In this document: in pieces, positions 52,011 to 59,870 of the stretch | Layout of the letters: the number at the start of each line of letters is the position of its first letter | Position numbering within the stretch: the stretch's first letter is position 1 | Assembly (NCBI RefSeq): GCF_039613825.1 | Contig: NZ_CP154826.1 | Span: 4,132,113-4,196,112 of the forward strand | Direction of reading: 5' to 3' | Source of the DNA: Diaminobutyricibacter sp. McL0608 | GTDB lineage: Bacteria > Actinomycetota > Actinomycetes > Actinomycetales > Microbacteriaceae | Length of the DNA: 64,000 nucleotides | Notes under the pieces: model-generated | Databases searched by the model: none | Seen by the model: the letters and a program-made list of their open reading frames with translations, nothing else | What the model was told of the DNA's origin: nothing | Program-made: the position numbers and the translations under genes

Positions 52011-52943
52011 GTGAGCACACTCTCGTACCCCGAAGCCATCGTCATGGGCGCAATCCAGGGCATCACCGAGCTGTTCCCGATCTCGAGTCTCGGGCACTCG
52101 GTGATCATCCCGGCACTCATCGGCGGAACCTGGGCCAAAGACCTCAACGTGTCCGCCCCCGAGTCCCCGTACCTTGCGTTCATTGTCGGCCTGCACGTGG
52201 CGACCGCACTCGCGCTCTTCGTCTTCTTCTGGCGCGACTGGATGCGCATCATCGGCGGCTTCTTCACCTCGATCAGGTACCGTCGCGTGCAGACAGGGCC
52301 TGAGCGGCTCGCCTGGCTGATCATCCTTGCGACCATCCCTGTCGGGATCGCGGGGCTCCTGCTCGAACACCTGTTCCGCACGACGCTCGGGCAGCCGGAG
52401 CCGGCCGCGATCTTCCTGGCGATCAACGGGCTCATCCTGTTCTTCGGCGAATGGTTGCGGCGCCGCCAGGTGAGGCGCGAAGGCATCGTGGTCGCGGCGG
52501 CGGAGAGCGCGGAAGCCAACGCGGACTTCGACGCGTCGGACACGGTGGCGGATGCGCGCGTGTCACGGATGAGCTTCGGCCGCGGCATCGGCATCGGTTC
52601 GTCGCAGATCCTCGCGCTCGCCGCCGGCATCAGCCGCTCGGGTGTCGCGATGGTGAGCGGCATGGCCTCCGGACTCAGCCACCGCGAGGCCGCGCGGTTC
52701 TCGTTCCTGCTTGCGACACCGGTCATCCTCGCCGCGGGTGTGCTGAAGCTCCCCGACCTGTTCGGCCCGCTCGGCGCCGGCATCACCGGCCAGGTGCTCG
52801 CGGGCAGTGCGGCGAGCTTCGTCGCGGCGTTGCTGTCGGTCGGCTTCCTGGACCGCTACTTCCGCACGCGCACGCTGACGCCGTTCGCGATCTACTGCCT
52901 GATCGCCGGCATCGGCTCGTTCCTCATCCTGACGCTGCGCTGA
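52011..52943 (+). CDS. uppP: Undecaprenyl-diphosphatase (BacA family)
   Basis: This 310-residue membrane phosphatase recycles undecaprenyl diphosphate for cell-wall synthesis. The BacA motifs are recognisable but altered: AIQGITELFPISSLGHSVI (with Leu27 where most have Ser in the SSSGH motif) and AAGISRSGVAMVSGMASGLSHREAARFSFLLATPVI. It is about 40 residues longer than E. coli UppP, with a charged loop near 150-180. It would be a distinct subfamily member. A family B hairpin follows the stop. Confidence 0.88.
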   Translation: MSTLSYPEAIVMGAIQGITELFPISSLGHSVIIPALIGGTWAKDLNVSAPESPYLAFIVGLHVATALALFVFFWRDWMRIIGGFFTSIRYRRVQTGPERLAWLIILATIPVGIAGLLLEHLFRTTLGQPEPAAIFLAINGLILFFGEWLRRRQVRREGIVVAAAESAEANADFDASDTVADARVSRMSFGRGIGIGSSQILALAAGISRSGVAMVSGMASGLSHREAARFSFLLATPVILAAGVLKLPDLFGPLGAGITGQVLAGSAASFVAALLSVGFLDRYFRTRTLTPFAIYCLIAGIGSFLILTLR

Positions 52944-52975
52944 CGCTGCGCATCCCCGCGCATCCCCCCTCGCAC

Positions 52976-53042
52976 ATCCGCGAGCACAGGAAAAGTCCGC
53001 GAAATGCTCGGTCTGAAGCCGCTTTTTCCTGTGCTCGCGGAT
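52976..53042. repeat. Hairpin repeat, family B copy 3
   Basis: ATCCGCGAGCACAGGAAAA and TTTTCCTGTGCTCGCGGAT form a perfect 19-base-pair stem. It lies tail-to-tail between uppP and an SRPBCC gene. Confidence 0.9.
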
Positions 53043-53066
53043 GCGCGGAGCGCGAAGGGATGCGCG

Positions 53067-53492
53067 TCAGCGCTCGACTACGGTGCGCAGACCCTCGAGG
53101 ACCTGGGTCCAGTTGGCGGTCGAGTGGGCGGCCTCGGCCTCGTCCGCGTTGCCGTCCTGGATGACCGTCACGGTCACGCCACCGCCGGCCGCGTCGTCGA
53201 TCCGATAGGTCACGTTCTGGTAGTTCTCGGGCACATCCGGCTTGCCGCGCAACGCGCTGAAGAAGGTCGACACGATCCGGTTCGGCTCGTCGACCTCGAG
53301 GATCGTGCCTTTGTCCTCATACGGCTTGCCCTGCCATTCGCCGCGGTAGGTGATCCGGCTGCCGACCTTCCAGTCCGTCTCGACCTGGGTGCCGAACAGG
53401 TACTGGCTGATGAGCTCGGGGTCCGTGAGGGCCCGCCAGACCGCCGCGCGATCGGCGTCGACGTGCACGCTCGCTTCTGCTGTGACCGACAT
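53067..53492 (-). CDS. SRPBCC (AHSA1) domain protein
   Basis: This 141-residue single-domain protein has SVHVDADRAAVWRALTDPELISQYLFGTQVETDWKVGSRITYRGEW at the start and a C-terminal helix WTQVLEGLRTVVE, the normal AHSA1 length. ATG 53492 has GAAAGGAG ahead. It probably binds a hydrophobic ligand; the role is unknown. It is not closely similar to the other SRPBCC protein at 40054. Confidence 0.85.
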   Translation of the reverse strand: MSVTAEASVHVDADRAAVWRALTDPELISQYLFGTQVETDWKVGSRITYRGEWQGKPYEDKGTILEVDEPNRIVSTFFSALRGKPDVPENYQNVTYRIDDAAGGGVTVTVIQDGNADEAEAAHSTANWTQVLEGLRTVVER

Positions 53493-53575
53493 GGTCGCTC
53501 CTTTCGTCCATCCCCATAGTCCCCCTGTTCAGGGTCGGGCGATTGAAGAAAGGCGTCAGTCGGCCGGAAAGGCCC

Positions 53576-54013
53576 TCAGTCGTGCGACCGGTGGATCAGC
53601 CTCGAGAGCACGATCGCGCTGCGCGTGTGGTCGACGTTGGGCGCCAGCCGCACCTTCTCGAGGGCTGCTTCGAGGCTCGGGATGTCCCGGGAGCGGATGT
53701 GGACGATCGCGTCGGCGCTGCCGGTCACGGTTCCCGCATCCACCACTTCCGGCACTGCCGAGAGGATGCGCAGCAGCTCGTCTGGCGCGACCGTGCCGCG
53801 ACAGAACAGCTCGACGTACGCTTCTGTGCTCATCCCGTCGATCGTCGGATCGACCTGGATCGTGAACCCGCGGATCACCCCGTCGGCGACGAGCCGGTCG
53901 ACGCGACGCTTGACGGCCGAGGCCGAGAGCCCCACGACCGATCCGATGTCACCGTACCCGGCGCGCGCGTTCTGGCGGAGCAGGTCGAGGATGCTGCGAT
54001 CAAGGTTGTCCAC
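53576..54013 (-). CDS. Lrp/AsnC family transcriptional regulator
   Basis: This 145-residue regulator has a helix-turn-helix (LDRSILDLLRQNARAGYGDIGSVVGLSASAVKRRVDRLVADGVI) and a RAM effector domain (AYVELFCRGTVAPDELLRILSAVPEVVDAGTVTGSADAIVHI). GTG 54013 is preferred because TAGGAT stands six bases upstream; TTG 54019 lies inside that spacing. It is divergent from the DDAH-family/ornithine aminotransferase genes, whose expression it likely controls in response to an amino acid (inference). Confidence 0.88.
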   Translation of the reverse strand: MDNLDRSILDLLRQNARAGYGDIGSVVGLSASAVKRRVDRLVADGVIRGFTIQVDPTIDGMSTEAYVELFCRGTVAPDELLRILSAVPEVVDAGTVTGSADAIVHIRSRDIPSLEAALEKVRLAPNVDHTRSAIVLSRLIHRSHD

Positions 54014-54019
54014 GGGCAA

Positions 54020-54025
54020 ATCCTA
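54020..54025 (-). promoter_or_regulatory. Leaderless -10 hexamer for the Lrp gene
   Basis: TAGGAT on the minus strand, six bases, GTG 54013. Confidence 0.55.
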
Positions 54026-54035
54026 TGGTCGATCG

Positions 54036-54072
54036 TTGCGCGAGTACCGCCATTTGCGCCGAATTGTTGCGT
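54036..54072. promoter_or_regulatory. Repeated TTGCGC half-sites upstream of the Lrp gene
   Basis: TTGCGC at 54036 and 54054 and TTGCGT at 54067, at 18- and 13-base intervals, all in the same orientation. Such phased repeats fit Lrp-type multimer binding. Confidence 0.35.
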
Positions 54073-54206
54073 GGGGCTTGACCGGTCCAACGACTTCGCG
54101 TCGATCGTGCACACCGTTACCCGACCACGCAATGAATCGCACGTCGGCCGCGCCGAATCGGCGATTTCGTGCGTGAATCCGCAGAAATCCGCCCGGTCCA
54201 TCGTGT

Positions 54207-54212
54207 GACACT
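54207..54212 (+). promoter_or_regulatory. Probable leaderless -10 hexamer for the DDAH-family gene
   Basis: GACACT, six bases, ATG 54219. Confidence 0.4.
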
Positions 54213-54218
54213 AGACCC

Positions 54219-55094
54219 ATGTCGATCACATCCGAGGACGAGCAGGCCAGCACCGCGACGGCCGCCACGGCGCTGCCGGTGCGCACTCCGGTCAGCCGTT
54301 CCGTCCTCATGTGCCGGCCGGAGTTCTTCACCGTCGTCTACCGCATCAACCCGTGGATGGACCCGCACCTGCCGACCGACACCGGCCTGGCGGTCCGGCA
54401 GTGGGAGCAGCTCTACCGCACCTACCTCGACCTCGGCTTCGATGTGCAGCTGATCGACCCGATCGACGGCCTCCCCGACATGGTCTACGCGGCGAACGGC
54501 GGCTTCGTGATCGACAATGTCGCCTACGGCGCCAGCTTCACCTACCCCGAGCGCCAGCCCGAGGGTCCCGCCTACATGGGGTGGTTCCGCGACCACGGGT
54601 TCGACGTCGCCGAGCCCGAGAGCATCAATGAAGGCGAAGGCGACTTCCTGCTCGTCGGCGACACGATCCTCGCCGGCACAGGGTTCCGCAGCGGCACAGC
54701 CAGCCACGAGGAGCTCGGTCGCATCTACGGACGCGAGGTCACCACCCTCAACCTCGTGAACCCGAGCTTCTACCACCTGGACACCGCGGTCGCGGTGCTC
54801 GACGGAACTCCCGGCCAGGAGCACATCGCCTACCTGCCGAGTGCGTTCGACGAACCGAGTGTGAAGGCCCTGAATGATCGCTACCCGAACGCGATCATCG
54901 TCACCGAAGACGACGCGTCGGTGCTGGGTCTCAACTCGTTCTCGGACGGCTACAACGTCGTGATCGCGTCGCGTGCCGCCGACTTCGACCGGCAGCTTCG
55001 CGCTCACGGCTACAACCCGATCGGCGTCGACCTCTCCGAGCTCCTGCTCGGTGGAGGCGGCGTCAAGTGCTGCACCCTGGAGCTGCGGCGTTGA
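54219..55094 (+). CDS. Dimethylargininase (DDAH) / amidinotransferase family hydrolase
   Basis: This 291-residue pentein-fold enzyme of the DDAH/arginine deiminase/amidinotransferase superfamily has catalytic His186 in SFYHLDTAV and nucleophile Cys284 in GGGVKCCTLEL. Acidic substrate contacts lie in GLPDMVYAANGGFV and NEGEGDFLLVG. A 28-residue variable leader precedes the fold. Immediate pairing with ornithine aminotransferase and a divergent Lrp gene suggests arginine (or a methylated arginine) as substrate. Whether the product is citrulline or ornithine cannot be read from the sequence. Confidence 0.87.
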   Translation: MSITSEDEQASTATAATALPVRTPVSRSVLMCRPEFFTVVYRINPWMDPHLPTDTGLAVRQWEQLYRTYLDLGFDVQLIDPIDGLPDMVYAANGGFVIDNVAYGASFTYPERQPEGPAYMGWFRDHGFDVAEPESINEGEGDFLLVGDTILAGTGFRSGTASHEELGRIYGREVTTLNLVNPSFYHLDTAVAVLDGTPGQEHIAYLPSAFDEPSVKALNDRYPNAIIVTEDDASVLGLNSFSDGYNVVIASRAADFDRQLRAHGYNPIGVDLSELLLGGGGVKCCTLELRR

Positions 55095-55137
55095 GCGCGC
55101 ACGAACCGTACGCGTCGAGCGGAGAGGAATCCCGTCC

Positions 55138-56403
55138 ATGACTTCGAACCAGACCCAGGAGCACGAGCACATCGAGCCGCCCGCGCCGACCGCGCACCAG
55201 GCCGAGGCGATCGCGCGCGAGGAGGCGCACACCGCGCACAACTACCATCCGCTGCCGGTCGTGATCGCATCCGGTGAGGGCGCGTGGGTGACCGACCTCG
55301 ACGGCCGGCGCTACCTCGACTGCCTCGCGGCGTACTCCGCGGTGAACTTCGGTCATTCGAATCCGGAGCTGCTGGATGCGGCCCGCGCGCAGCTCGACCG
55401 CCTCACCCTCACGAGCCGCGCCTTCCACAACGACCAGCTCGGCCCCTTCGTCGAGGCCCTCGCCGCGCTCGCCGGCAAGGACATGGTGCTTCCGATGAAC
55501 ACCGGCGCCGAGGCCGTCGAGTCGGGCATCAAAGTCGCACGCGCCTGGGGGTACCGCGTGAAGGGCGTGCCGGACGGGCGTGCGAACATCATCGTCGCCG
55601 CCGGCAACTTCCACGGCCGCACCACCACCATCGTGAGCTTCTCGGACGACCCGGACGCTCGCAACGATTTCGGCCCGTTCACGCCGGGTTTCCGCACCGT
55701 GCCCTACGGGGACGCCGCGGCGCTCGCCGACGCGATCGACGACGACACCGTGGCCGTGCTGATCGAACCCATCCAGGGCGAGGCCGGCATCCTCGTGCCG
55801 CCGGCCGACTACCTTCCGGCCGTCCGGGCGATCTGCACAGAACGGAACGTGCTGTTCATCGCCGATGAGATCCAGTCGGGCCTCGGCCGCACCGGCGCGA
55901 CCTTCGCCTGCGACCTGGTCGGGGTCGTACCCGACCTGTACCTGCTCGGCAAGGCGCTCGGTGGCGGCATCGTCCCCGTCTCGGCGGTCGTCGGTGACGC
56001 GGACATCCTCGGCGTCCTCAGACCGGGGGAGCACGGCTCGACCTTCGGCGGCAACCCGCTGGCCGCGGCCGTGGGCCGCACGGTGGTCGGGATGCTCGCC
56101 ACCGGCGAACCGCAGGAGCGCGCCCGCCTGCTCGGGATGCGCCTCCACGCCGGCCTCGAACGTCTGCTCGGGCGCGGCGTCGTCGCCGTCCGCGGCGCAG
56201 GACTCTGGGCGGGAATCGACATCGACCCCGCGCTCGGTACCGGGCGCGACGTCTGCGAGCTGCTCATGGAGCGGGGCCTGCTCGCGAAGGACACGCACGG
56301 TTCAACCATCCGTCTGGCCCCGCCGATCGTCGTGGACCCGGCCGATCTCGACTGGGCCGTCGACCAGCTGGAAGCCGTTCTGCTCGAGCTCTCGCTGCGC
56401 TGA
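55138..56403 (+). CDS. rocD: Ornithine aminotransferase
   Basis: This 421-residue class III PLP aminotransferase moves the delta-amine of ornithine to 2-oxoglutarate, giving glutamate semialdehyde/pyrroline-5-carboxylate. The PLP lysine is Lys272 (LYLLGKALGGGIVP); YLDCLAAYSAVNFGH, MNTGAEAVESGIK and ADEIQSGLGRTG are typical of RocD. ATG 55138 has AGAGGA upstream. It is 43 bases after the DDAH-family gene, hence likely one operon. Its product is the substrate of the aldehyde dehydrogenase half of PutA. Confidence 0.93.
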   Translation: MTSNQTQEHEHIEPPAPTAHQAEAIAREEAHTAHNYHPLPVVIASGEGAWVTDLDGRRYLDCLAAYSAVNFGHSNPELLDAARAQLDRLTLTSRAFHNDQLGPFVEALAALAGKDMVLPMNTGAEAVESGIKVARAWGYRVKGVPDGRANIIVAAGNFHGRTTTIVSFSDDPDARNDFGPFTPGFRTVPYGDAAALADAIDDDTVAVLIEPIQGEAGILVPPADYLPAVRAICTERNVLFIADEIQSGLGRTGATFACDLVGVVPDLYLLGKALGGGIVPVSAVVGDADILGVLRPGEHGSTFGGNPLAAAVGRTVVGMLATGEPQERARLLGMRLHAGLERLLGRGVVAVRGAGLWAGIDIDPALGTGRDVCELLMERGLLAKDTHGSTIRLAPPIVVDPADLDWAVDQLEAVLLELSLR

Positions 56404-56417
56404 CGGGCCGGTGAACC

Positions 56418-56433
56418 CGAAGCGAAGGCTTCG
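56418..56433 (+). terminator. Hairpin after rocD (first)
   Basis: CGAAGC-GAAG-GCTTCG, 14 bases after the stop, without a T-tract. Confidence 0.4.
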
Positions 56434-56449
56434 AGTACTCTCAGTGAAA

Positions 56450-56465
56450 CCCGGGAATCTCCGGG
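56450..56465 (+). terminator. Hairpin after rocD (second)
   Basis: CCCGG and CCGGG arms around a six-base loop, followed by GTCTTCCC. Together with the preceding hairpin it may end the rocD transcript. Confidence 0.35.
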
Positions 56466-56542
56466 GTCTTCCCATGGGCAACCGCCTCTAATGGAGGAGG
56501 GGATCGACCGATTCCTTCATCCGGCTACACCGGCGGGAGGGC

Positions 56543-58153
56543 GTGCAGACCGTGCTCGAGACTGTCCCCACGCCGGTCGTCTCGTCGCCGCGTCCGGCAG
56601 AACGTCTTCGCCGCGATCCGCGGACCATCCGCACGGCCGCCATCCTCGCCGGCCTCGCGTTCGCTCTGTCGACGCTCGGATCGTGGATCCCGTCGTTCTG
56701 GGGTGACGAGGCCGCGAGCATCATGTCGGCCGAGCGGCCGCTGCCGTCGCTGTTCGTCGAGCTCGGAAACGTGGATGCGGTCCACGGCACCTACTACCTT
56801 TTCCTCCATTTCTGGATCGGCGTGTTCGGGGCGTCGCCGCTGTCGGTGCGGATGCCGAGCGCACTCGCGGTCGGCGCCGCCGTCTTCGGGGTGGTGCTGC
56901 TGGCGGAACGGCTGGCGAGCTACCGCGTCGCCGTGCTGGCCGGCTGCGTGTGCGTGCTGCTGCCACGCGTGACCTACATGGGCGAAGAGGCACGCAGCTA
57001 TGCGCTGAGCGCAGCCTGCGCGGTGTGGCTGACGGTGCTCCTCGTGCGAGCCCTGGGCCGACACGAGAGCCGGGTGATGCGATGGTGGCCGTACGCTCTG
57101 CTGCTCGCCGCATCCGCCTACGTCTTCCTGTTCACGATGCTCATCGTCGTCGCCCACCTGGCGATCATTCTCACCGTCACGCGATCCTGGCGCGTTGTGC
57201 GCGCGTGGGGAGCGGCAGTGCTGGCCGCGGTGATCGCAGCGAGCCCGCTGATCTACTGGGCGCTCCGCGAGCGCAAGCAGATCTCCTACCTGCAGAGCGC
57301 CGATGCGGTGAACACCCAGACCCTCGGAGTCGACCAGTGGTTCGGGAACATCGCGGTCGCCATCCTCGCCTGGGGTCTCATCGCCGTCGGCGCGGTCGTA
57401 GGCGTGCGCGCCCTGCTGCGGGCGCGAGGCCGCAGGCGCGGGCAGATCGCGGATGCCATCCTCACGCCGCGCGGGCGGGCGACGGCCTTCCGGGCGGCCG
57501 GCATCCTCACGCCCCGCGAGGCCGGGATGCCGAGCCTGTTCGTCGTCGCTGCGGCGTGGGCGTTCATCCCGATGCTGCTCCTTCTGGCCGGTGATCTCGC
57601 GAGCGCGATGTACACGGTCCGGTACCTGTCGTTCGCGGCTCCCGCCGTCGCACTCCTCATCGGGCTCGTGCTCGCGCTGCCCGCCCGCCGCTGGATCTCG
57701 GTGGTCGGTCTCGTCACCGTGCTCGCCGCATCCGTGCCGACCTACCTCTACCAGCGCACACCCTTCGCCAAGAACGAGAGCGACTGGGCCCAGATCGCCG
57801 ACACGATCAAGACCCACGCGACAAAGGGGGATGCGGTGGTCTTCGACCAGACCTTCAAGCCGTCGCGCCGACCGCGGCTCGCGCTTCACACCTACCCGGC
57901 GGCGTTCGCCGGGCTGGGCGACCCGACCCTGGCCGTGCCGTTCCAGGACAACACCTGGTGGTGGGATCAGGTGCATCAGGTCGGCACAGTCGCCGGAAAG
58001 TTCCGGGACATCGACCGGGTCTGGGCCGTCGAATACCGGCTACCGGGCGCGCCGGCGGACACATGGGGGATGCCGCAGCTGCGGGCCCTCGGCTACACCG
58101 TGACCGCCGAATACCGCGGCCACCGCTCGATCGTCTACGAGCTCAGCCGCTGA
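56543..58153 (+). CDS. GT-C family glycosyltransferase (polyprenol-phosphate-sugar dependent)
   Basis: This 536-residue membrane protein has about ten or eleven helices and a soluble C-terminal region of about 110 residues. The GT-C acidic motif is visible in the first external loop: SWIPSFWGDEAASIMSAERPLPSLF, followed by HGTYYLFLHFWIGVFG, as in ArnT/PMT-like mannosyltransferases. It would transfer a sugar from polyprenyl phosphate outside the membrane; the product of the mannose synthase at 30529 is a plausible donor (inference). GTG 56543 has GGGAGG four bases before it. Confidence 0.85.
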   Translation: MQTVLETVPTPVVSSPRPAERLRRDPRTIRTAAILAGLAFALSTLGSWIPSFWGDEAASIMSAERPLPSLFVELGNVDAVHGTYYLFLHFWIGVFGASPLSVRMPSALAVGAAVFGVVLLAERLASYRVAVLAGCVCVLLPRVTYMGEEARSYALSAACAVWLTVLLVRALGRHESRVMRWWPYALLLAASAYVFLFTMLIVVAHLAIILTVTRSWRVVRAWGAAVLAAVIAASPLIYWALRERKQISYLQSADAVNTQTLGVDQWFGNIAVAILAWGLIAVGAVVGVRALLRARGRRRGQIADAILTPRGRATAFRAAGILTPREAGMPSLFVVAAAWAFIPMLLLLAGDLASAMYTVRYLSFAAPAVALLIGLVLALPARRWISVVGLVTVLAASVPTYLYQRTPFAKNESDWAQIADTIKTHATKGDAVVFDQTFKPSRRPRLALHTYPAAFAGLGDPTLAVPFQDNTWWWDQVHQVGTVAGKFRDIDRVWAVEYRLPGAPADTWGMPQLRALGYTVTAEYRGHRSIVYELSR

Positions 58154-58171
58154 CAGCCGACCCCCGCTCTG

Positions 58172-58230
58172 CCGAGCACAGGAAAAAGCGTCCTCAAGCC
58201 GCGGTTCAGGGCGCTTTTTCCTGTGCTCGG
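58172..58230. repeat. Hairpin repeat, family B copy 4
   Basis: CCGAGCACAGGAAAAAGCG and CGCTTTTTCCTGTGCTCGG form a perfect 19-base-pair stem, 18 bases after the glycosyltransferase stop. The next gene runs the same way. Confidence 0.92.
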
Positions 58231-58278
58231 GAGGTGGCGGGTGGCGGGTGCGCGGCCTGAGTGGCACCATGGGGTGGC

Positions 58279-59760
58279 ATGAGCGACGTCGTGGACGAAA
58301 AAGACCAGGCATCCGCATCCGGGGGGGACCAGAAGACCTTTTTCGGCCAGCCGCGGTCCCTCGCGACCGTCTTCGGCGTGGAGATGTGGGAACGGTTCTC
58401 GTTCTACGGGATGCAGGGCATCCTGCTCATCTACCTCTACTACTCGGTGCAGGACCAGGGGCTCGGGATCCCGCAGGCGACGGCCGCAGGGGTGGTCGGC
58501 GCCTACGGCGGGGCGGTGTACCTGTCGACGATCCTGGGCGCGTGGCTGGCCGACCGGGTGTTCGGCTCGGAGCGGGTGCTGTTCTGGAGTGCGGTCGTCA
58601 TCATGGCCGGGCACATCTCGCTCGCACTCCTGCCCGGCGCCCCCGGCGTGATCGTTGGGCTCCTGCTCGTCGCGTTCGGCAGCGGCGGGCTCAAAGCGAA
58701 CGCCACGAGCGTGGTCGGCACGCTCTACACGGAGAAGGATCCGCGACGCGACGCCGGTTTCTCGATCTTCTACCTCGGCATCAACCTCGGCGCCTTCTTC
58801 GGCCCGCTCCTCACCGGCCTCCTGCAGACCACGCTCGGCTTCCACTGGGGGTTCGCGCTCGCCGCAGTCGGAATGGCCATCGGGCTCACCCAGTACGCGT
58901 TCGGACGCAAACGCCTGCCCGCCTCGTCGCACGAGGTCACGCATCCGCTGCCCGCCTCCCGGCGTCCGCTGGTCATCGGCATCGCCGTGGCCGCAGTCGT
59001 GATCGTCGTGCTGCTCGTCCTGTTCGGCGTGATCACCGCCGACCGCCTGGCCCTGATCGTCATCGGGCTGACCGTCGTCGCCGCCGTCACCTACTTCATC
59101 GTGATCCTCTCCAGCAAGCAGCTGAGCTCGGACGAACGCTCGCGCGTGGTCGCGTTCATCCCGCTCTTCATCACCAGCGCAGCCTTCTGGTCGCTGTACC
59201 AGCAGCAGTTCACGGTCGTCACGATCTACTCGGACAAGCGGCTCGACCGGGACATCTTCGGCTGGGAGTTCCCGGTTTCGTGGGTGCAGTCGATCAACCC
59301 GATCTTCATCATCATCCTGTCCGGGGTGTTCGCCGCGATCTGGACCAAATGGGGTGACCGGCAGCCGTCGACGCCGGTCAAATTCGCGGCCGGAACGATC
59401 GTGATGGGGCTGGCCTTCTTCCTGTTCCTGTTCTGGGCGGGCGGCGGGCCCAACAGCACGCCGCTGCTCGCGATGGTGGGCATCCTGCTCGTGTTCACGG
59501 TCGCCGAACTGCTCATCTCACCGGTGGGGCTGTCGGTGTCGACCAAACTTGCGCCGCACGCGTTCCACACGCAGATGGTGGCGTTGTTCTTCCTGTCGGT
59601 CGCGCTCGGCACGGCGATTTCGGGCCAGCTCGCGAAACTGTACAACCCGGCGACGGAAGGACTGTACTTCGGGCTGATCGGCGCGATCGCCATCGTCATC
59701 GGGGTGCTGCTCGCGATCATGTCGCCGTGGGTGCTGCGGCTCATGCGCGGCGTCCGCTGA
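58279..59760 (+). CDS. Peptide MFS transporter (POT/PTR family)
   Basis: This 493-residue proton-coupled oligopeptide transporter has about 12-14 helices. The POT motifs are present: EMWERFSFYGMQGILLIYLYYSV (ExxERFxYYG-like), GLKANATSVVGTLY and FSIFYLGINLGAFFGPLLTG (the PTR2 signature). It imports di- and tripeptides with H+. ATG 58279 is preferred over GTG 58261; a CACCAT hexamer stands eight bases before it. It is flanked on both sides by family B hairpins. Confidence 0.92.
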   Translation: MSDVVDEKDQASASGGDQKTFFGQPRSLATVFGVEMWERFSFYGMQGILLIYLYYSVQDQGLGIPQATAAGVVGAYGGAVYLSTILGAWLADRVFGSERVLFWSAVVIMAGHISLALLPGAPGVIVGLLLVAFGSGGLKANATSVVGTLYTEKDPRRDAGFSIFYLGINLGAFFGPLLTGLLQTTLGFHWGFALAAVGMAIGLTQYAFGRKRLPASSHEVTHPLPASRRPLVIGIAVAAVVIVVLLVLFGVITADRLALIVIGLTVVAAVTYFIVILSSKQLSSDERSRVVAFIPLFITSAAFWSLYQQQFTVVTIYSDKRLDRDIFGWEFPVSWVQSINPIFIIILSGVFAAIWTKWGDRQPSTPVKFAAGTIVMGLAFFLFLFWAGGGPNSTPLLAMVGILLVFTVAELLISPVGLSVSTKLAPHAFHTQMVALFFLSVALGTAISGQLAKLYNPATEGLYFGLIGAIAIVIGVLLAIMSPWVLRLMRGVR

Positions 59761-59783
59761 GCCGCGCGCTCGCGTCGCGCGCG

Positions 59784-59853
59784 TCCGCCGAACACAGGAA
59801 AAGTCTTCGAAAGATCGTGGCATAGCCCGCTTTTCCCTGTGCTCGTCGGCGGA
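59784..59853. repeat. Hairpin repeat, family B copy 5
   Basis: CCGCCGAACACAGGAAAAG pairs with CTTTTCCCTGTGCTCGTCGGCGG with two changes and a bulge. It is the most diverged copy, 23 bases after the peptide transporter stop. Confidence 0.85.
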
Positions 59854-59858
59854 TGTGG

Positions 59859-59864
59859 GAGCAT
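59859..59864 (+). promoter_or_regulatory. Probable leaderless -10 hexamer for the SMP-30 gene
   Basis: GAGCAT, six bases, GTG 59871. Confidence 0.45.
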
Positions 59865-59870
59865 GGGCGG

